From Acidobacteriota bacterium (lineage in GTDB: Bacteria > Acidobacteriota > Blastocatellia > Pyrinomonadales > Pyrinomonadaceae): 64,000 nt of DNA. The notes beneath the pieces were generated by a model, which saw only the letters and a list, made by a program, of their open reading frames with translations, did not search any database and was not told where the DNA came from. Both the position numbers and the translations under genes were made by a program. This document shows, piece by piece, positions 17,325 through 25,667 of the stretch (the first letter of the stretch is position 1; each line of letters begins with the position of its first letter). The stretch covers positions 86,331-150,330 of the forward strand of contig QHXR01000015.1 of NCBI GenBank assembly GCA_003223025.1, read 5' to 3'.

Positions 17325-18047
17325 GTGCAAACCGAATTGCGATCAAATCTCGATAGTGTGCGTGGAAAGATCCGCGAAGCCGCCTTACGGGCGGGACGCA
17401 GTGATGAGATAAAGCTCGTCGCCGTCAGCAAGACGCATCCGGCTTCGACGATGCGTGAAGCGCAGGCTGCGGGGCTCGCCGTTTTTGGTGAGAACAAGGT
17501 TCAGGAGGCTGAAGGAAAAATAGCCGAGATCGGTCGCGAAAATATCGAATGGCATCTGATCGGGCACCTTCAATCGAACAAAGCACGAAAGGCTGTTGAG
17601 CTTTTCGATGTCATTCAGTCGTTGGATTCTCTCGATCTTGCGACGCGACTTGAGCGGATCTGCATCGAGGAAGATCGTCCGGCGATTTCCGTCTACGCCC
17701 AGATCGATCTCGCCGGCGAAAGCGCAAAGTCGGGGATCCAGGAGAAGGACCTTCCGGCGCTGACGTCGTATCTTCGAGTATGCCGGCGAGTTAAATTCGA
17801 CGGCCTGATGGTTTTGCCGCCGCTCTTTGACGATGCCGAAAAGGCGCGGCCCTTCTTTCGCCGTCTGCGTGAGATCCGAGACGAGCTCAAGTCACAGGGA
17901 TTTTTTCAAAACGGTACGGGTGAACTTTCGATGGGCATGAGTCACGATTTCGAGATCGCGATCGAAGAAGGCGCGACCGTCGTCCGGGTCGGAAGCGCGA
18001 TCTTCGGCGCACGAGGACGGACGGAAGAAATGAGAAGTGAGAAATGA
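17325..18047 (+). CDS. yggS: YggS/PROSC-family PLP homeostasis protein
   Basis: The protein binds pyridoxal phosphate without catalysis and buffers vitamin B6. The PLP lysine is in KLVAVSKTHP. Other signatures are GENKVQEAEGK, WHLIGHLQSNK and SMGMSHDFEIAIEEG followed by VRVGSAIFG, which closes the phosphate site. The GTG at 17325 is chosen from family length (240 residues); TATATT about 8-12 bp upstream suggests a leaderless or very short leader transcript. The last codons (EEMRSEK and the TGA) are written by a 7-bp repeat array (GAAATGA/GAAGTGA) that continues into the spacer. It precedes yggT and a DUF167 gene, a widespread arrangement. Confidence 0.92.
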   Translation: MQTELRSNLDSVRGKIREAALRAGRSDEIKLVAVSKTHPASTMREAQAAGLAVFGENKVQEAEGKIAEIGRENIEWHLIGHLQSNKARKAVELFDVIQSLDSLDLATRLERICIEEDRPAISVYAQIDLAGESAKSGIQEKDLPALTSYLRVCRRVKFDGLMVLPPLFDDAEKARPFFRRLREIRDELKSQGFFQNGTGELSMGMSHDFEIAIEEGATVVRVGSAIFGARGRTEEMRSEK

Positions 18048-18293
18048 GAAGTGAGAAATGAAAAATGAGAAGACTATGGGGGCCTTCGAATCTTATATCC
18101 CAAATATGAAATCTCCGATTTCACATTTCACATTTCGAATTTCAGGATTCACATTTCGAATTTTCAGATCCCGAATCTCAGATTTCAATTTTCAGATCCC
18201 GAATCTCAGATTTCAACGATTTTCGAGCTTCAGATTCAGATTCAAACTTCAGGACTTATTTCTCATTTCTCATTTCTCACTTCTCATTTTTCA
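18027..18293. repeat. Heptamer element between yggS and yggT
   Basis: The left array (18027-18072) is six degenerate 7-bp units of GAAATGA/GAAGTGA type. The right array (18258-18293) is its reverse complement (TTTCTCA units), so the two can pair over about 28 bp. Between them is an AT-rich stretch with its own near-repeats, TTTCACATTTCGAATTTC and CAGATCCCGAATCTCAGATT occurring twice. The left array starts inside the yggS coding sequence. No gene is present. Confidence 0.8.
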
Positions 18294-18307
18294 CCTAGAA
18301 TCTAAAC

Positions 18308-18901
18308 ATGCTTTCTGTAACTGTGTATCCGATCGTTTCGCTGATCCTTTGGGGTGCGTTCCTTGTTCTGGTGGCGTTTCTGATCCTTCGGCTGATCTTC
18401 AATTTTGCGGATCCGAATCCGTTCGGCGCCGTTGGACGTTTTGGATTTAAGATCAGAAAGCTTACCGAGCGCGTCGTCTATCCGGCAGCGCGTTTTCTCG
18501 CGACGTTCCGGATCGACAGCCGTTACGCGCCGATCCTGACGATATTGATCGCACTCGTTTTGACATATTTCGTAGGCCAGATAATCGGCAACACCTTTTT
18601 TGTCATCGACGGACTGACCGCGGGTGTCGCGACCGGAAATGTGAAGATGATAATCGGGTTTATCCTTTACGGACTGCTCAGTCTTTTGGTCTTGTTTATC
18701 TTTATCCGGTTCATCTCGACGTGGTTCGTTTTTACGCGAAATACGTTTCTCGCCTTCGTCGTGCGTGTCACGAATCCGATCCTGCTGCCGTTTCAAAGAT
18801 TGATCCCGCCGTTCGGCATGTTCGATATTTCGGCGATGATTGTGCTGATCGTGATCAGCCTTTTACAGGCATTCGTGTTGAATGTTTTTGTCCGCCCGTG
18901 A
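18308..18901 (+). CDS. YggT-family integral membrane protein (two-domain)
   Basis: The 197-residue protein has two YggT units of two transmembrane helices each, with helices near 7-30, 75-97, 108-132 and 163-192. The first unit carries the family signature LILWGAFLVLVAFLILRLIF with ADPNPF, the second FIRFISTWFV with RVTNPILLPFQRLIPPFGMFDIS. YggT proteins have been linked to osmotic protection and, in plants (YCF19), to assembly of membrane complexes; a molecular role is not settled. The genes yggS and DUF167 flank it. Confidence 0.87.
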   Translation: MLSVTVYPIVSLILWGAFLVLVAFLILRLIFNFADPNPFGAVGRFGFKIRKLTERVVYPAARFLATFRIDSRYAPILTILIALVLTYFVGQIIGNTFFVIDGLTAGVATGNVKMIIGFILYGLLSLLVLFIFIRFISTWFVFTRNTFLAFVVRVTNPILLPFQRLIPPFGMFDISAMIVLIVISLLQAFVLNVFVRP

Positions 18902-18968
18902 TCGATACAAGCTCCTATCGGAGCTATCTTCGATCCTTCGCACCTAACCGTAAAAATGCGATACAAAC

Positions 18969-19256
18969 GTGCTTGAGATAAAAGAAGATAAAGACGGATT
19001 CACAATAACCGTCCGCGTTATTCCGCGAAGCTCACGCGCAGAAATAGTAGGTGAGATCGAAGGGGCGGTGAAGGTGAGGGTATCTTCACCGCCGGTTGAT
19101 GGAGCCGCCAACGCGGAAATTGTCCGGCTGATCTCGAAGAAGCTGGGCGTCGCAAAGTCGGCGGTCGCGATCGTCAGCGGCGAAACGTCTAGGACCAAAC
19201 GGCTGCGAGTATCCGGCGTAAATGCGCAAAAGCTTCGGGACGTCTTGGGCGGATAA
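18969..19256 (+). CDS. DUF167 (YggU) family protein
   Basis: The 95-residue protein starts at GTG. It is a compact alpha/beta protein with the family signature FTITVRVIPRSSRAEIVG, VKVRVSSPPVDGAANAEI and VSGETSRTKRLRV. The PPVDGAAN motif is diagnostic for DUF167/UPF0235. The function is unknown. It is the third member of the yggS-yggT-yggU neighbourhood. Its 3' end overlaps the convergent small membrane protein gene by 68 bp. Confidence 0.9.
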   Translation: MLEIKEDKDGFTITVRVIPRSSRAEIVGEIEGAVKVRVSSPPVDGAANAEIVRLISKKLGVAKSAVAIVSGETSRTKRLRVSGVNAQKLRDVLGG

Positions 19257-19449
19257 ACCGGGAGCGTCTCGATAGCAGCACCACACCGGCTCCTAACACG
19301 ATCGCGGCAAGCGACGCCTCGACCGCCAAGATCAGGTTGGCCGAGGCCGGATCCAGATCGTTATAAAACGCGAGCGTCTGCCTCAGGCAGAATGCGATTC
19401 CGATCAGCAAAAGACCCAATACGATGATCGTTGAGGAACGTCGATTCAT
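19189..19449 (-). CDS. Small two-helix membrane protein
   Basis: The 86-residue protein starts at ATG 19449, with GGAGAA seven bases upstream. It has two membrane segments (about 8-27 TIIVLGLLLIGIAFCL and 40-62 LILAVEASLAAIVLGAGVVLL) and a basic C-terminus (RPRRPEAFAHLRR). The tail-to-tail overlap of 68 bp with the DUF167 gene is unusual and lowers confidence in the last 20 residues. The function is unknown. Confidence 0.55.
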   Translation of the reverse strand: MNRRSSTIIVLGLLLIGIAFCLRQTLAFYNDLDPASANLILAVEASLAAIVLGAGVVLLSRRSRFIRPRRPEAFAHLRRILAAVWS

Positions 19450-19565
19450 ATATTTCTCCTGCATTTCAACATCTACAATTTAAATTGCCGTGAAATCGCG
19501 ATGAACTTTGTATGAATCCTTACGGTTTTGAGCGCAAAAATCTCGCGTGCTATATTCTGTAGTTC

Positions 19566-19664
19566 CTAGTTTCTAGTTTCATATTTCTGGTTGATGGTCA
19601 TGGTCGCTCCTTTTAGAGACCGTACCTGAAAATGGATGTGAACAAACCCGAAACTAGAAACTAG
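19566..19664. repeat. Inverted CTAGTTT heptamer pair before yebC
   Basis: CTAGTTTCTAGTTTC (19566-19580) is matched perfectly by GAAACTAGAAACTAG (19650-19664). The units have period 7. The right part lies 18 bp before the yebC start and continues as AAACGAAAAACT, so the structure may touch the yebC leader. The spacer between holds TGGTCATGGTCGCTCC and GAGACCGTACC with no gene. Confidence 0.75.
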
Positions 19665-19682
19665 AAACGAAAAACTATCAAC

Positions 19683-20420
19683 ATGTCAGGACATTCCAAG
19701 TGGCACACGATCAAGCATAAGAAGGGCGCACTCGACGCCAAACGTGGAAAGATCTTCACCAAGATGATCAAGGAGATCACCGTCGCGACTCGCACCGGCG
19801 GCAGCGGTGATGTCGATTCAAACGCTCGACTGCGCAAAGCGGTTTCGGATGCGAAGGGCGCAAACATGCCGAACGACACGATCGATCGCGCGATCAAACG
19901 CGGCATGGGAGAGGGCGAGGGCGCGAACTACGACGAGGTCACGTACGAGGGCTACGGTCCGAACGGCGTCGCCGTCATGGTCGAGGCGATGACCGATAAC
20001 CGCAACCGAACGGTCGCCGAGATCCGCCACATTTTTTCGAAAAACGGCGGCAACATGGGTGAGTCCGGTTCGGTCGGTTGGATGTTTGATAAGAAGGGTT
20101 ACATCGTCGTCGATAAAGCGGCGAAGTCTGAAGATGAGCTTTTTGAGATTGCGATCGACGCCGGTGCGGACGACATGCAGGACGATGGCGAAGTGTTCGA
20201 AATTTTTACAAGTCCTGACAGTTACGAAGCGGTCAATGAGGCGATCAAGAAAGCAGGCATCGAACCGCAGGCCTCTGAAGTTTCGATGATCCCGCAGAAT
20301 TACATCGCCCTCACCGGCGGCGACGCGAAGACGATGATGAAGCTCTACGAAGCGCTCGAGGACAACGACGATGTTCAGAAGGTCTACGCGAATTTTGATA
20401 TTGATGAGAGCGAGATGTAG
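19683..20420 (+). CDS. yebC: YebC/PmpR-family (TACO1-like) protein
   Basis: The 245-residue protein has the invariant N-terminus [20 protein letters not shown], followed by [33 protein letters not shown] and the C-terminal [11 protein letters not shown]. Members act as DNA-binding transcription factors or, as shown more recently for the family, as ribosome-associated translation factors. No further specialisation is visible. The next gene starts 2 bp after the stop and is probably co-translated. Confidence 0.95.
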   Translation: MSGHSKWHTIKHKKGALDAKRGKIFTKMIKEITVATRTGGSGDVDSNARLRKAVSDAKGANMPNDTIDRAIKRGMGEGEGANYDEVTYEGYGPNGVAVMVEAMTDNRNRTVAEIRHIFSKNGGNMGESGSVGWMFDKKGYIVVDKAAKSEDELFEIAIDAGADDMQDDGEVFEIFTSPDSYEAVNEAIKKAGIEPQASEVSMIPQNYIALTGGDAKTMMKLYEALEDNDDVQKVYANFDIDESEM

Positions 20421-20422
20421 TC

Positions 20423-20686
20423 ATGGGAGAGCTTGCTCCAGGTTTTCGCGTCGATCTGCTTTTCCCCGATGAGTACTCTAATTTTGTTGCCGAGATTTAC
20501 TTCAAGGACCGGCTCGTCCTACTCGTTAGCCAGGACAAAGGGCTCGATAGCGCGGAGGTTGAATTCGATCGCGATGTTCGCGGCTTACCGGAACGAATGA
20601 GTTTAAGAGAACTGGAAGAAGCGATCAATTACGCAAGACGGCGACAACATGAACTGCGAAGACATCTAGGGTTTCGGAACTTCTAG
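20423..20686 (+). CDS. Hypothetical protein in operon with yebC
   Basis: The 87-residue soluble protein begins 2 bp after yebC. It is predicted alpha/beta: RVDLLFPDEYSNFVAEIYFKD gives beta strands around an acidic turn, and a C-terminal helix (MSLRELEEAINYARRRQHEL) is amphipathic. There is no known motif. Its 3' end overlaps hicA on the other strand by 21 bp. The compact size and position beside a toxin-antitoxin pair invite comparison with small immunity-like proteins, but nothing in the sequence establishes that. Confidence 0.65.
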   Translation: MGELAPGFRVDLLFPDEYSNFVAEIYFKDRLVLLVSQDKGLDSAEVEFDRDVRGLPERMSLRELEEAINYARRRQHELRRHLGFRNF

Positions 20687-20851
20687 ATCCTGACATATCT
20701 TCTTTGCCAGGAATTCATTTATTTCGCGGTGCCTTGGAATCACGGACACTTTCTGTTTTGAGCGATTGACGTATACGGTGTGGTTCCCGCCCTCGCGAAG
20801 CTTTTCGCAGCCGTGTTGCTCCAGATGGCGGATCAGGTCGCGAACTTTCAT
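20666..20851 (-). CDS. hicA: HicA-type mRNA interferase toxin
   Basis: The 61-residue protein is a dsRBD-like HicA: MKVRDLIRHLEQHGCEKLREGGNHTVYVN with the catalytic histidine in GGNHTVY, then VIPRHREINEFLAKKICQDL. HicA toxins cleave mRNA when not held by HicB. The start overlaps the hicB stop by 4 bp, so synthesis is coupled, with the antitoxin first. Usual HicA size is 60-80 residues, so the protein appears intact. Confidence 0.9.
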   Translation of the reverse strand: MKVRDLIRHLEQHGCEKLREGGNHTVYVNRSKQKVSVIPRHREINEFLAKKICQDLEVPKP

Positions 20852-21075
20852 GCCGCGTCAAGAAGTAGCGGCTCGCGAATAATATCGTCGTCTCCGTTTC
20901 GAGACTCCTCGGAAAGCTGACGGTTCGCCTCCAGAACAAGCTCGACCGCTTCTTTTAGATTCTCGCGCGTTTGATCAAGCGTATCGCCTTGCGTGTTGGC
21001 GCCTGGCAGTTCTTCAACGTAGCCTACATAACCTTCCGGAACTTTCTTGAACACGGCAGTAAACGATATATTCAT
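20848..21075 (-). CDS. hicB: HicB-type antitoxin
   Basis: The start is placed at MNISFTAVFKKVPEGYVGYVEELPG (21075; segment given in two parts by position), the normal start of the RNase-H-like HicB fold; an upstream in-frame start has no family support. The 75-residue protein has the partial RNase H fold (residues 1-50, LPGANTQGDTLDQTRENLKEA) and a short C-terminal acidic segment, but no obvious ribbon-helix-helix or HTH DNA-binding domain. Autoregulation may therefore need a partner. It is followed directly by hicA. Confidence 0.88.
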   Translation of the reverse strand: MNISFTAVFKKVPEGYVGYVEELPGANTQGDTLDQTRENLKEAVELVLEANRQLSEESRNGDDDIIREPLLLDAA

Positions 21076-21122
21076 AACAAACCCTTTTCGACGAGATTTT
21101 ACCACGAATAAATTAGAGTCGA

Positions 21123-21497
21123 TTACTCCATCAACTGCCCAAACGCGATCCGGTGTCCATCGGGTGTTACCACAGTAAACTCGCGAATGTTCCATGGTTT
21201 ATCGGAGATGGGCGACAGGATCTGAGCTCCGCGTTCGAGAAATTCGGCGTAAACGTCATCTACATTCTCAACGAGACAATGTGCGAACCACGAATGATTT
21301 CCGGTCGCCTCGGCAGTCATCTCATCGGAACATTCACCGAGCATAACTTTGAAGATCCCAAACGATAAAAACTCCCAACCGGGCGCGGTGAAGTCGCGTT
21401 CGAATCCGAGCTTGTCTATATAGTAAGCCGTCTCGATCTTAAGATCCTTTACGGCAAGGACATGGCGCGTGTGTACGACTTTCCTTTCGGTTGACAT
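21123..21497 (-). CDS. VOC-superfamily (glyoxalase-like) protein
   Basis: The 124-residue protein has two beta-alpha-beta-beta-beta modules: VVHTRHVLAVKDLKIETAYY, then LGFERDF, followed by SWFAHCLVENVDDVYAEFLERG and FTVVTPDGHRIAFGQLME. The final Glu and the early His positions are those used for metal in VOC enzymes. Substrate cannot be read; bleomycin/fosfomycin resistance proteins and glyoxalase I share this fold. It begins 1 bp after the stop of the DUF1624 gene, so it is the third gene of that operon. Confidence 0.8.
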   Translation of the reverse strand: MSTERKVVHTRHVLAVKDLKIETAYYIDKLGFERDFTAPGWEFLSFGIFKVMLGECSDEMTAEATGNHSWFAHCLVENVDDVYAEFLERGAQILSPISDKPWNIREFTVVTPDGHRIAFGQLME

Positions 21498-21498
21498 A

Positions 21499-22791
21499 TT
21501 AAAGGTAGCTTAGCATCCAGTGTTTATTTCTCATCTTATAATTTCCGTACCAATAGCAGAGCGGAAAGATGAGGATTAGTCCGGCGATCCAGGCGAAATA
21601 AACTACCGGAAGCGAAAACCCATTATCGGGCGGCAGATTCATTCCCGGCCCGAACGATTCGAACAAATATCCGATATCTTTCTTGGCCAGTAGACTGAGA
21701 CCGATTGCAAAAAGGTGCGCCGACACCCACTGAAGAAGATAGAAAAAGAGCGGGACGCGACCGAAGACGATGCCGATCTTTTGCCAGATTGCGTTGCCGC
21801 TGATGCCATCGGTGAGAGCGAGAATTATTAGTCCCGGTCCAAGCGTCATCAGTAGGAAAAGCAACGACGGCGGGTACTTGCTCGTATTCAGAAACGAGAG
21901 GATCGTAAACGCCGGTTCGTTCAACTGCGGTGCGTCAGTATTTGGATTCGGACCGAGCTCGCCTGCCGCTGCCAGGGCGTTTCGATGTTCAACGAACGCC
22001 GTCTCACTTCTCCACGGGCTCCGATCGCCGTAGATATTAGAAGCACGTAGTCCCACGAATAGAACGATCGCTGTGATGCCCATCACGAGTAGCCATCTCC
22101 GACGACGATCCGCTTCCCACGTATAAACCGAGCCGAGTGCATAACCGGCCGCCATCACACCGACCCACGGGATCAGCGGATACAAGACAATGATGGCCGA
22201 TGAGCCAACGACGGGAACGACGCCCTGTTGATGAAGAAAAATCCTGATCGTCTGCACGATGTCCGGCGAACCGCCAAAGGCGATCCCGGGCGAAAGATCA
22301 TAGGCATCGAGCAGGTTGTGCAGAAAGATCATCCCCAAGCCGAGAATCGCGATGACTCTCAAGGGTAGAAAGATCAACACCGCCATCACGATCATCGACG
22401 CCCCGATCACCCATATGACCTGGGCCATTCCGAAGAATGACGAATAATCGAGATTGAATACTACAAGCGAACGAACGACCGTGAACTCCAGGACTACGAG
22501 CCAAAGGCCGCGTGTAAAAAGAAACCGCGAAAGCTCCACGTTCGATTTCCCGTTCATCTTTTGCAGATAGATGCTCACCCCCGACAGAAAGACAAATGTC
22601 GGTGCGCAGTAGTGAGTGATCCATCGTGAGAAAAACAACGGCACCGACGTCGTCGCCATATCCGTCGGGTCGATAGTAAGCCCATTGTGATAAACGAAGT
22701 CGCGCGTGTGATCGAGCAGCATGATCATCATCACGACACCACGAAGGAAATCGACCGAATAGATCCGCTGTTTTATAGTTTCGCTGTCCAT
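21499..22791 (-). CDS. DUF1624 / HGSNAT-like membrane acyltransferase
   Basis: The start at 22791 (MDSETIKQRIYSVDFLRG) is chosen for its purine-rich leader (GAGAAGGGCGAACT) and fit to the family. The 430-residue protein has about ten membrane helices. The signature YSVDFLRGVVMMIMLLDHTRD near the N-terminus (histidine and aspartate in the first helix; given here as YSVDFLRG...LLDHTRD) is that of COG3503 proteins related to heparan-alpha-glucosaminide N-acetyltransferase. They are thought to move acetyl groups across the membrane. The substrate is unknown. The operon is methyltransferase, this gene, VOC protein. Confidence 0.85.
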   Translation of the reverse strand: MDSETIKQRIYSVDFLRGVVMMIMLLDHTRDFVYHNGLTIDPTDMATTSVPLFFSRWITHYCAPTFVFLSGVSIYLQKMNGKSNVELSRFLFTRGLWLVVLEFTVVRSLVVFNLDYSSFFGMAQVIWVIGASMIVMAVLIFLPLRVIAILGLGMIFLHNLLDAYDLSPGIAFGGSPDIVQTIRIFLHQQGVVPVVGSSAIIVLYPLIPWVGVMAAGYALGSVYTWEADRRRRWLLVMGITAIVLFVGLRASNIYGDRSPWRSETAFVEHRNALAAAGELGPNPNTDAPQLNEPAFTILSFLNTSKYPPSLLFLLMTLGPGLIILALTDGISGNAIWQKIGIVFGRVPLFFYLLQWVSAHLFAIGLSLLAKKDIGYLFESFGPGMNLPPDNGFSLPVVYFAWIAGLILIFPLCYWYGNYKMRNKHWMLSYL

Positions 22792-22825
22792 AGTTCGCCC
22801 TTCTCCCCGGATCCGTCGGCGCCGC

Positions 22826-23863
22826 TCACTTATACGCCACGCCGGCGCTTGCGGGGCCGGCGAGATGGATGACCTCGGTGCGTTTGAATCCGACTTCACG
22901 ACACCAGCCGTCAAAATCCGCACCGCTGAAATCGAATGCTTCGCCGAATTCGATTAACATGTTCAGCGACATCATAAGTCCGAATGCATTCTCGCGACGC
23001 GCGTCGTCGATTAGATTTTCGACGACTATGAACGCTCCGCCTTCGGGAAGTGCGTCGTATGCTTTTCGGATGAGCATCATCTTGTTTTCGAGATTCCAGT
23101 CGTGAAGGATCATGCCCATCGTCACGACATCCGCCGGCGGGATCGAGTCCGCAAAAAAATCGATCGGTTCGGCATTCACTCGATCAGACAAGCCGGCTTC
23201 TGCGATCCTGCGTTTTGCGATGGCGGTCGCGGCCGGAAGGTCTCGCGACGTACACGACATGTGCGGATTCTGTTTCGCTACGAGCATCGATAGCAAACCG
23301 GTCGCACCTCCGACATCGGTCATCGTCTTGTATTTTGAGAAATCAAACTTCTCGGCAAACGCTTGAAAATTTCCGACGGAGATCCCGGCCATCGCGTCCA
23401 TGAACTGTTCGAGACGATCGGGTTTGCTATAGAGCTCTTCGAACATTCCCTTGCCGCCATTCTTAGTTTCGTTTTGCGCGCGTCCGGTTTTTAATCCTTC
23501 TTCCAGATCTCCCCAGAATGGATAAAGACGATCGTTCGCCATCTCGAGAAATCCGCCCATGAACGCGGGACTGTTTCGATCGAGAAAAGTTCCGGTCTCT
23601 TCGGTGTTTCGATACTTTCCCTCCGGACCGTCGCCCTCGCGTTCGAGAAAGTGAAGCGCAACAAGCGTGTCGAAGAAATCCGGAGTCGAGCGCTCATGTA
23701 ACCCGAGCGCAGCGCGAAGCTCCGCTCCCGTCTTTGGACCTTTTCCGAGCTCTGTGAAAACTCCAAGCTTGATCGCAGATAGCAAAGTCTTCGCCGGCCA
23801 AAATGCCATGCCGACTTCCATAATTCGTGCAGGCGACAACGCCTTCGAATCCACAGCGGTCAT
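22826..23863 (-). CDS. SAM-dependent O-methyltransferase (hydroxyneurosporene/plant OMT type)
   Basis: The 345-residue enzyme has an N-terminal winged-helix dimerisation domain (about 12-100, AKTLLSAIKLGVFTEL) and a Rossmann SAM-binding domain (about 165-330) with TDVGGATGLLSML, followed by the catalytic histidine region GMILHDWN and the loop ALPEGGAFIVVENLI. The family methylates hydroxyls on small molecules such as quinone, polyketide or carotenoid intermediates. No biosynthetic cluster is nearby, so the substrate is open. It starts the three-gene operon with the DUF1624 gene 34 bp away. Confidence 0.85.
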   Translation of the reverse strand: MTAVDSKALSPARIMEVGMAFWPAKTLLSAIKLGVFTELGKGPKTGAELRAALGLHERSTPDFFDTLVALHFLEREGDGPEGKYRNTEETGTFLDRNSPAFMGGFLEMANDRLYPFWGDLEEGLKTGRAQNETKNGGKGMFEELYSKPDRLEQFMDAMAGISVGNFQAFAEKFDFSKYKTMTDVGGATGLLSMLVAKQNPHMSCTSRDLPAATAIAKRRIAEAGLSDRVNAEPIDFFADSIPPADVVTMGMILHDWNLENKMMLIRKAYDALPEGGAFIVVENLIDDARRENAFGLMMSLNMLIEFGEAFDFSGADFDGWCREVGFKRTEVIHLAGPASAGVAYK

Positions 23864-23934
23864 AAATTTTATTTATCCTCCAGGATGAACACGCGTAGTT
23901 TGTCAGCGAAAAGTCTTAGAGGCAATATCGCGCG

Positions 23935-23970
23935 AGTTTTGAGTTCCGCCTTTAGGCGGCACTCAAAACT
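23935..23970. terminator. Bidirectional hairpin after the TPR gene
   Basis: An outer 10-bp stem (AGTTTTGAGT 23935-23944 with ACTCAAAACT 23961-23970) encloses CCGCC TTTA GGCGG. The right edge overlaps the stop codon of the TPR gene at 23969. A related unit (TTTTGAGTTCCGCCTTCAGGCGG) recurs at about 25536-25558, on the other side of that gene. Confidence 0.75.
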
Positions 23971-25492
23971 ATCGTGCCGTCGCTGCCTTCAACCCGTCAT
24001 TCGAAAGCCTTCGATTCGGATATCTTTTCAGCGCGTTTCGAAATGCATCGGCGGCATCTTTCTTCTTACCGGCCGCAAGCAACATTTCACCAGCCGCTTC
24101 CCACGCCGGTTTCACGATTGCCGGCGGACCGTATTCAAAGATGAGACGATCCTCGGCTTCGGCCGCGGCGACGATCTTGCGGAGAGCGGGGTCACGATCT
24201 CCAGATGCAAATTGAATCGACGCATCAAGGATCTTGTCCATCACACTTGCCTGATCAAGATCCGATTGAATGACGGTCGCATAGCGATTAGTAGATGCCG
24301 AATTCTCCGACTTAATCGATTTGCCGTGGACGCTCCGAGCTCGCAAATTTTCCAAAAATTGCTTTGCTCCCTCCAAGTCATTTCGCCGCACGTACTCGAG
24401 TCCTATCGCGAGATCATGATTCGAAGCGGCGCTGAACGATGCGAGCCCGGATGTGTCGACGATCTTCATCAACATCTCCGGAGCCTTCCCGGGCATCTCG
24501 ACCAGTATTGTCGATTGGCACATCGCGAGGTGCGTTCGGTTGTACGCCGTACTCTTTGTCTTTGCGTCTTCCCAGATAATGTCGAGAAGTTTCGTCGCAT
24601 CATCGTACCGCCCGACTTGTAGATACGAGTACAGCAACCAGTGAAGCGGGTGATATCCGCCACCGCCTTCATCGCGAGCGGTTTTCATCGATGCAGTATT
24701 CGCCGCGATCGAATCTTCCCACAATCCGAGCGCGAAGAAGATGTGAGACGGCATGTGCTGAGCGTGCGACGCGCTTCGCGCAACCGTTCCATATGCGCGG
24801 GCCGCGCGGAGACCGAGAGACGCGTGCTCGGGATCGTCGTATGAATGGATCAGATAATGAAGAGCGCCGGGATGGAGCGGATTCTTTTTGTAAACAGCCT
24901 CGGCAATTGCCGCTGCCTTCATATAGTTTTCGGTATTCCGCGTCGTCCTCGTGAGTCCGAGAATCGATAGCGAATAAAATGCCTGGGCTTCAAGGTCATC
25001 GGGGAATCGTTTTGCCAGCCGCTCCATCGCGGCTGAATATTCAGCGGCAACTTGTTTCTGATCGCCATCGCCGAAAAGTTTTTCGACTGCGTCGAGATAC
25101 ATCTTCTCTCGCTCAGTCGGTGCTTTTGCTCGCCGCGTTTCCGGTGTGGAACCGAGCCGGATGAGCGCTGCAACGGCAGCCGGGCGATCGTACTCGGGCC
25201 AGATCGGATGATCGTATGTCATCGCTTCGCCCCAGTACGCGAGTGCAAAATCAGGAGCGATGCGCGATGCCTCCTGAAAAGCTTTTCGCGATCGAGCGTA
25301 TTCGAAACTGTGGAGAAGCAGCACGCCGTCGACGAAGCTTTTTTGCGCGGCCGCGGGTCCCGAGTTAGGGAAGTCGATCTTGCCGAGATCGACGGAGCCG
25401 GACGACGTCGCAACTCCGTCGTTGTGGTGCTGAGCGTAAGAGAGGGAGGTCGAGATCAGAACAAGGAAAAGAAAAAGTACGACGCGTCGCAT
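23969..25492 (-). CDS. Secreted TPR protein
   Basis: The ATG at 25492 is preferred over 25498 because GGAGG lies eight bases before it. The 507-residue protein has a signal peptide (VVLFLFLVLISTSLSYAQ) and an all-helical body with TPR-like units: SFEYARSRKAFQEASRIAPDF (split by position, about 65-100), a lipocalin-free linker, ALHYLIHSYDDPEHASLGLRAA, HMPSHIFFALGLWEDSIAAN, and a final canonical unit AAGKKKDAADAFRNALKRYP. Such proteins are common in Acidobacteriota and Bacteroidota and are annotated only as TPR. The gene is bracketed by two copies of the same GAGTTCCGCC hairpin. Confidence 0.8.
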   Translation of the reverse strand: MRRVVLFLFLVLISTSLSYAQHHNDGVATSSGSVDLGKIDFPNSGPAAAQKSFVDGVLLLHSFEYARSRKAFQEASRIAPDFALAYWGEAMTYDHPIWPEYDRPAAVAALIRLGSTPETRRAKAPTEREKMYLDAVEKLFGDGDQKQVAAEYSAAMERLAKRFPDDLEAQAFYSLSILGLTRTTRNTENYMKAAAIAEAVYKKNPLHPGALHYLIHSYDDPEHASLGLRAARAYGTVARSASHAQHMPSHIFFALGLWEDSIAANTASMKTARDEGGGGYHPLHWLLYSYLQVGRYDDATKLLDIIWEDAKTKSTAYNRTHLAMCQSTILVEMPGKAPEMLMKIVDTSGLASFSAASNHDLAIGLEYVRRNDLEGAKQFLENLRARSVHGKSIKSENSASTNRYATVIQSDLDQASVMDKILDASIQFASGDRDPALRKIVAAAEAEDRLIFEYGPPAIVKPAWEAAGEMLLAAGKKKDAADAFRNALKRYPNRRLSNDGLKAATAR

Positions 25493-25529
25493 GTGCATAT
25501 CCTCCGGCGAATGGGCGCGGATATTCTAA

Positions 25530-25667
25530 CATCGTTTTGAGTTCCGCCTTCAGGCGGCGGTCCCTTGGCATCGCGTAGCGACGCGTGAATTCAGTAGTCG
25601 CTACGCGACGAGATTTTGTTTCGAGCTTACCGTGGCCTGAGGGGCCACGGCTAAATGCAAAGGCCCG
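25530..25667. repeat. Multi-hairpin spacer
   Basis: Three hairpins are packed into 140 bp with no gene. The first is GAGTTCCGCCTTCAGGCGG, related to the one at 23935. The second is a perfect 12-bp inverted pair (TCGCGTAGCGAC 25571-25582, GTCGCTACGCGA 25598-25609). The third is CCGTGGCC 25630-25637 with GGCCACGG 25643-25650. The region ends at the stop of the hydrolase gene and resembles stacked REP units. Confidence 0.72.

Noticed and set aside
20423-21075. Tripartite toxin-antitoxin system including the 87-residue protein
   Set aside because: The 87-residue gene is on the opposite strand and is coupled to yebC, not to hicBA; the link is only an overlap of 3' ends.
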